5,955 bases of DNA from Ruminococcus sp. Lineage in GTDB: Bacteria; Bacillota; Clostridia; Oscillospirales; Ruminococcaceae. Shown here piece after piece: positions 4,340-5,955 of the stretch (position 1 is the first letter of the stretch; each line of letters opens with the position of its first letter). The stretch spans positions 1 to 5,955 of the forward strand of contig JAILFF010000241.1 in the NCBI GenBank assembly GCA_024697705.1, in the 5' to 3' direction. The notes beneath the pieces were generated by a model that was given only the letters and a program-made list of their open reading frames with translations, searched no databases and was not told the DNA's origin. Both the position numbers and the translations under genes were made by a program.

Positions 4340-5713
4340 ATGACAGAGGAGGTGCGGGAAACGCTCGAAAAAACGCTTAATTATGTGAAAGGCACGGTGC
4401 TTGCTCTTTCGGCGGCAACGCTGACGGGCTGCACGGGCGTCAGCTTCTCGGTGGACAGCCTGCTTGCCGCGCCTACCCTTACCGACGAACAGTCGCAGAT
4501 ACGCCAGACGCTCACCTCTGCCGTCGGGAGGAACATTATCCTTAAATATCCCCGCGCAGGCGAGAACCGCTCGGCTTTCGTTATCGCAAACCTTGACGAC
4601 GACCCCACCGAAGAGGCGCTCGTTTTCTACGAATACGCGGGCTCGGAGAGCGAGGGCATACGCATGAACCTGCTCGACAAGAACGAGGAAGGCTCATGGT
4701 ATTCCGTAAAGGAGATAGCGGGCGCGGGCACCGAGATAGAGCAGGTCGTTGTCTCCGAAACAGGCACGGGAACGCTGCCCGGGATACTCGTCTGCTATCA
4801 GAACGTTACGGGCGACAAGGCTTTCGAGGTCTACACCTACTCGGAGGACACGCTTACCCGCATCGGCGCGGACAGCTATCTGCTGCTTGAATCCATCGAC
4901 ATAAACTCCGACGGCAAGGACGACCTTGTTACCATACAGCGCGTCACCGACCCCGAAACGAACACCGTGCAGACGAAAGCTTTCTGCTTTCCGCTGGACA
5001 GCGGCAGCAAGGAAAAGGGCGAAGGCATAGACGTCTGTCTGAACGTGCAGTCCTACATAGCCGCGTACAAGGGCATACTTGCAAACGGCAGCAGCACTCC
5101 CGCGGTATTCATCGACGAGCTGACGACCGACGGTATGCTCCAGACCGAGATACTTTACTATCGGTATTCGCTATTGCAGAATCCCGTAAGGCGGCTGAGC
5201 GATAAGCTCATCCCCGCGACGACCCGACCGACGGGCTACACCTGTGCCGACCTTGAAGGCAACGGCGAATATCTTGTGCCGACGACCTCGCCGATGCTGG
5301 GCTACGAGGACGTTATCCCCGAAGAGCAGGTACTCAAAACGACATGGAACAGCTATTCGGGCTTTTACGAATTCACGCCGAAGTTCACGGGGTACCATTC
5401 GGTAGCGGACGGTTACACGATGGTATTTCCGCAGCGCTGGGCGAACGACGTAACGGTAAAGACCGACCCCGAATCGGGCGAGGCGGTATTCTACAAATAC
5501 GAGGGCAGCATAAATTCCGAGATGACGGAGCTTATGCGCATCAAGACGGTAACGAAGGACGAATCCGACGAGTTCCTTTACAAGGGCTACAAGCGGATAG
5601 TATCGCGGGGGCAGCTTGATTTTTTGGTAAAGATACCGACAAACAAGCGTGAGCGGCTGATACTGACGATAGACGAGGTTCAGAACAATTTCTATCCGAT
5701 AAGCCGCTACTAA
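4340..5713 (+). CDS. Predicted surface lipoprotein with FG-GAP/VCBS-like acidic loops
   Basis: 457 residues if begun at the ATG at 4340. A hydrophobic segment (residues 18-29) ends in the lipobox LTGC with C31, so the mature protein should be lipid-anchored on the outer face of the membrane. Acidic calcium-type loops followed by beta strands occur at NLDDDPTEEALVFY (84-97), DINSDGKDDLVTI (187-199, DxNxDG pattern) and DLEGNGEYLVP (304-314), resembling degenerate beta-propeller blades. I recall similar lipoproteins with the start TGCTGVSFSVDSLLAAP in gut Clostridia, function unknown. The start is uncertain: no ribosome site precedes 4340, the n-region would be long and acidic, and an in-frame GTG at 4385 gives the more normal MKGTVLALSAATLTGC (442 residues) but also lacks an adjacent site, while a strong GAGGAGG (4346-4352) lies inside the frame with no start at the right distance. 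Single-gene unit with its own promoter. Confidence 0.8.
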   Translation: MTEEVRETLEKTLNYVKGTVLALSAATLTGCTGVSFSVDSLLAAPTLTDEQSQIRQTLTSAVGRNIILKYPRAGENRSAFVIANLDDDPTEEALVFYEYAGSESEGIRMNLLDKNEEGSWYSVKEIAGAGTEIEQVVVSETGTGTLPGILVCYQNVTGDKAFEVYTYSEDTLTRIGADSYLLLESIDINSDGKDDLVTIQRVTDPETNTVQTKAFCFPLDSGSKEKGEGIDVCLNVQSYIAAYKGILANGSSTPAVFIDELTTDGMLQTEILYYRYSLLQNPVRRLSDKLIPATTRPTGYTCADLEGNGEYLVPTTSPMLGYEDVIPEEQVLKTTWNSYSGFYEFTPKFTGYHSVADGYTMVFPQRWANDVTVKTDPESGEAVFYKYEGSINSEMTELMRIKTVTKDESDEFLYKGYKRIVSRGQLDFLVKIPTNKRERLILTIDEVQNNFYPISRY

Positions 5714-5723
5714 AGAAGATAAC

Positions 5724-5751
5724 AGATAAAAGATAAAAGATAAAAGATAAG
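5724..5751. repeat. AGATAAA heptamer array after the lipoprotein gene
   Basis: Four tandem heptamers (three AGATAAA and a final AGATAAG) begin 10 bases after the stop, the same unit as behind eda. No terminator hairpin lies between the stop and the array. Confidence 0.8.
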
Positions 5752-5769
5752 CGCAAGTGATGGCAAAAC

Positions 5770-5831
5770 CAAAAGTCTTAGGAAGGGGGTGTGGGGGCTC
5801 CCGCCCCTTGCGGGGTATGGGGCGGAGCCCC
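5770..5831 (+). repeat. Dispersed head-plus-hairpin element, right copy
   Basis: The 28-base head (5770-5797) matches the reverse complement of 27-54 at 26 positions. It runs into a strong hairpin: 5794-5807 pairs with 5819-5831 over 13 G+C-rich pairs with one bulged C (5800) and an 11-base loop. As in the left copy, the bulge is on the 5' arm. There is no T-run after it, so it is not a canonical terminator, although it would be the first strong stem behind the lipoprotein gene. Confidence 0.75.
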
Positions 5832-5840
5832 ATTCGGAAT

Positions 5841-5943
5841 CAAGCCGCGCATCGTTAAGCTGACCGCCTTGCAGAACTGTTCGCGCGGCTTGCCTCTTCC
5901 TTTGTGCGACGTGAGCGGAGCGAACGAGCGGTCTGTTCGCACA
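5841..5943. other. Palindromic non-coding sequence at the right edge
   Basis: CAAGCCGCGC (5841-5850) pairs perfectly with GCGCGGCTTG (5883-5892) around 32 bases, and TGTGCGA (5903-5909) with TCGCACA (5937-5943). It may continue the repeat element to its left or begin another that extends out of the window. A minus-strand frame is open from the right edge down to a TAA at 5778-5780, but it crosses the hairpin and the repeat head and has no recognisable domain, so I do not call it a gene. Confidence 0.4.
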
Positions 5944-5955
5944 GCACTTTCTTTA

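Noticed and set aside
1855..5751. CRISPR-like array
   Set aside because: The heptamer and palindrome repeats lack the regular repeat-spacer structure, and no cas genes are present.
5171..5833. Minus-strand frame of 220 residues opposite the lipoprotein gene
   Set aside because: Begins in the repeat element, passes through the translated heptamer array and is then antisense to the lipoprotein gene.
5778..5955. Minus-strand frame open from the right edge to a TAA at 5778-5780
   Set aside because: It crosses two palindromes and the repeat head and shows no domain; more likely an open frame through repetitive DNA, though a gene end cannot be fully excluded.

Overview
The window looks like chromosome from a spore-forming, anaerobic Gram-positive bacterium of the class Clostridia, most likely a gut Oscillospiraceae/Ruminococcaceae-type genome. 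The reasons are a SpoIIID sporulation regulator, consensus sigma-A promoters, purine-rich ribosome binding sites, moderately G+C-rich genes set in A+T-rich spacers, and many dispersed palindromic repeats. The assignment is by recognition of families, not by any search.

Layout. Positions 1-54 hold an edge copy of a dispersed 'conserved head plus hairpin' repeat. Positions 111-2824 carry three rightward genes: a KduD-type short-chain dehydrogenase, a KDPG/KHG aldolase (Eda) fused to a C-terminal VOC (glyoxalase-fold) domain, and a xylose-isomerase-like TIM-barrel sugar isomerase/epimerase. Together they point to breakdown of hexuronates or unsaturated uronates (pectin, glycosaminoglycan or alginate-like sugars) through 2-keto-3-deoxygluconate to pyruvate and glyceraldehyde 3-phosphate. 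KduI and the KDG kinase are not in the window. Positions 2825-3330 have no gene. They contain a heptamer array, small hairpins and a nested palindromic element of about 294 bp, with a near-consensus leftward promoter at its right edge.

Positions 3389-4016 hold two leftward genes, spoIIID and a 67-residue protein of unknown function, each with its own terminator. The small gene has a perfect-consensus sigma-A promoter; spoIIID has a possible sigma-E-type promoter. A second copy of the palindromic element family (4159-4237) lies on the other side of this pair, in opposite orientation. Positions 4340-5713 hold a rightward gene for a predicted lipoprotein with FG-GAP/VCBS-like acidic loops, driven by a clear extended -10 promoter but with an ambiguous translation start.

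The right end (5724-5955) repeats the heptamer array, carries the second copy of the head-plus-hairpin element in inverted orientation to the left-edge copy, and ends in further palindromic sequence without a convincing gene. The most unusual content is in the non-coding DNA: three classes of repeat, two of them placed systematically at gene ends, and a promoter positioned to transcribe the nested palindrome as a structured RNA. The most interesting protein feature is the Eda-VOC fusion.
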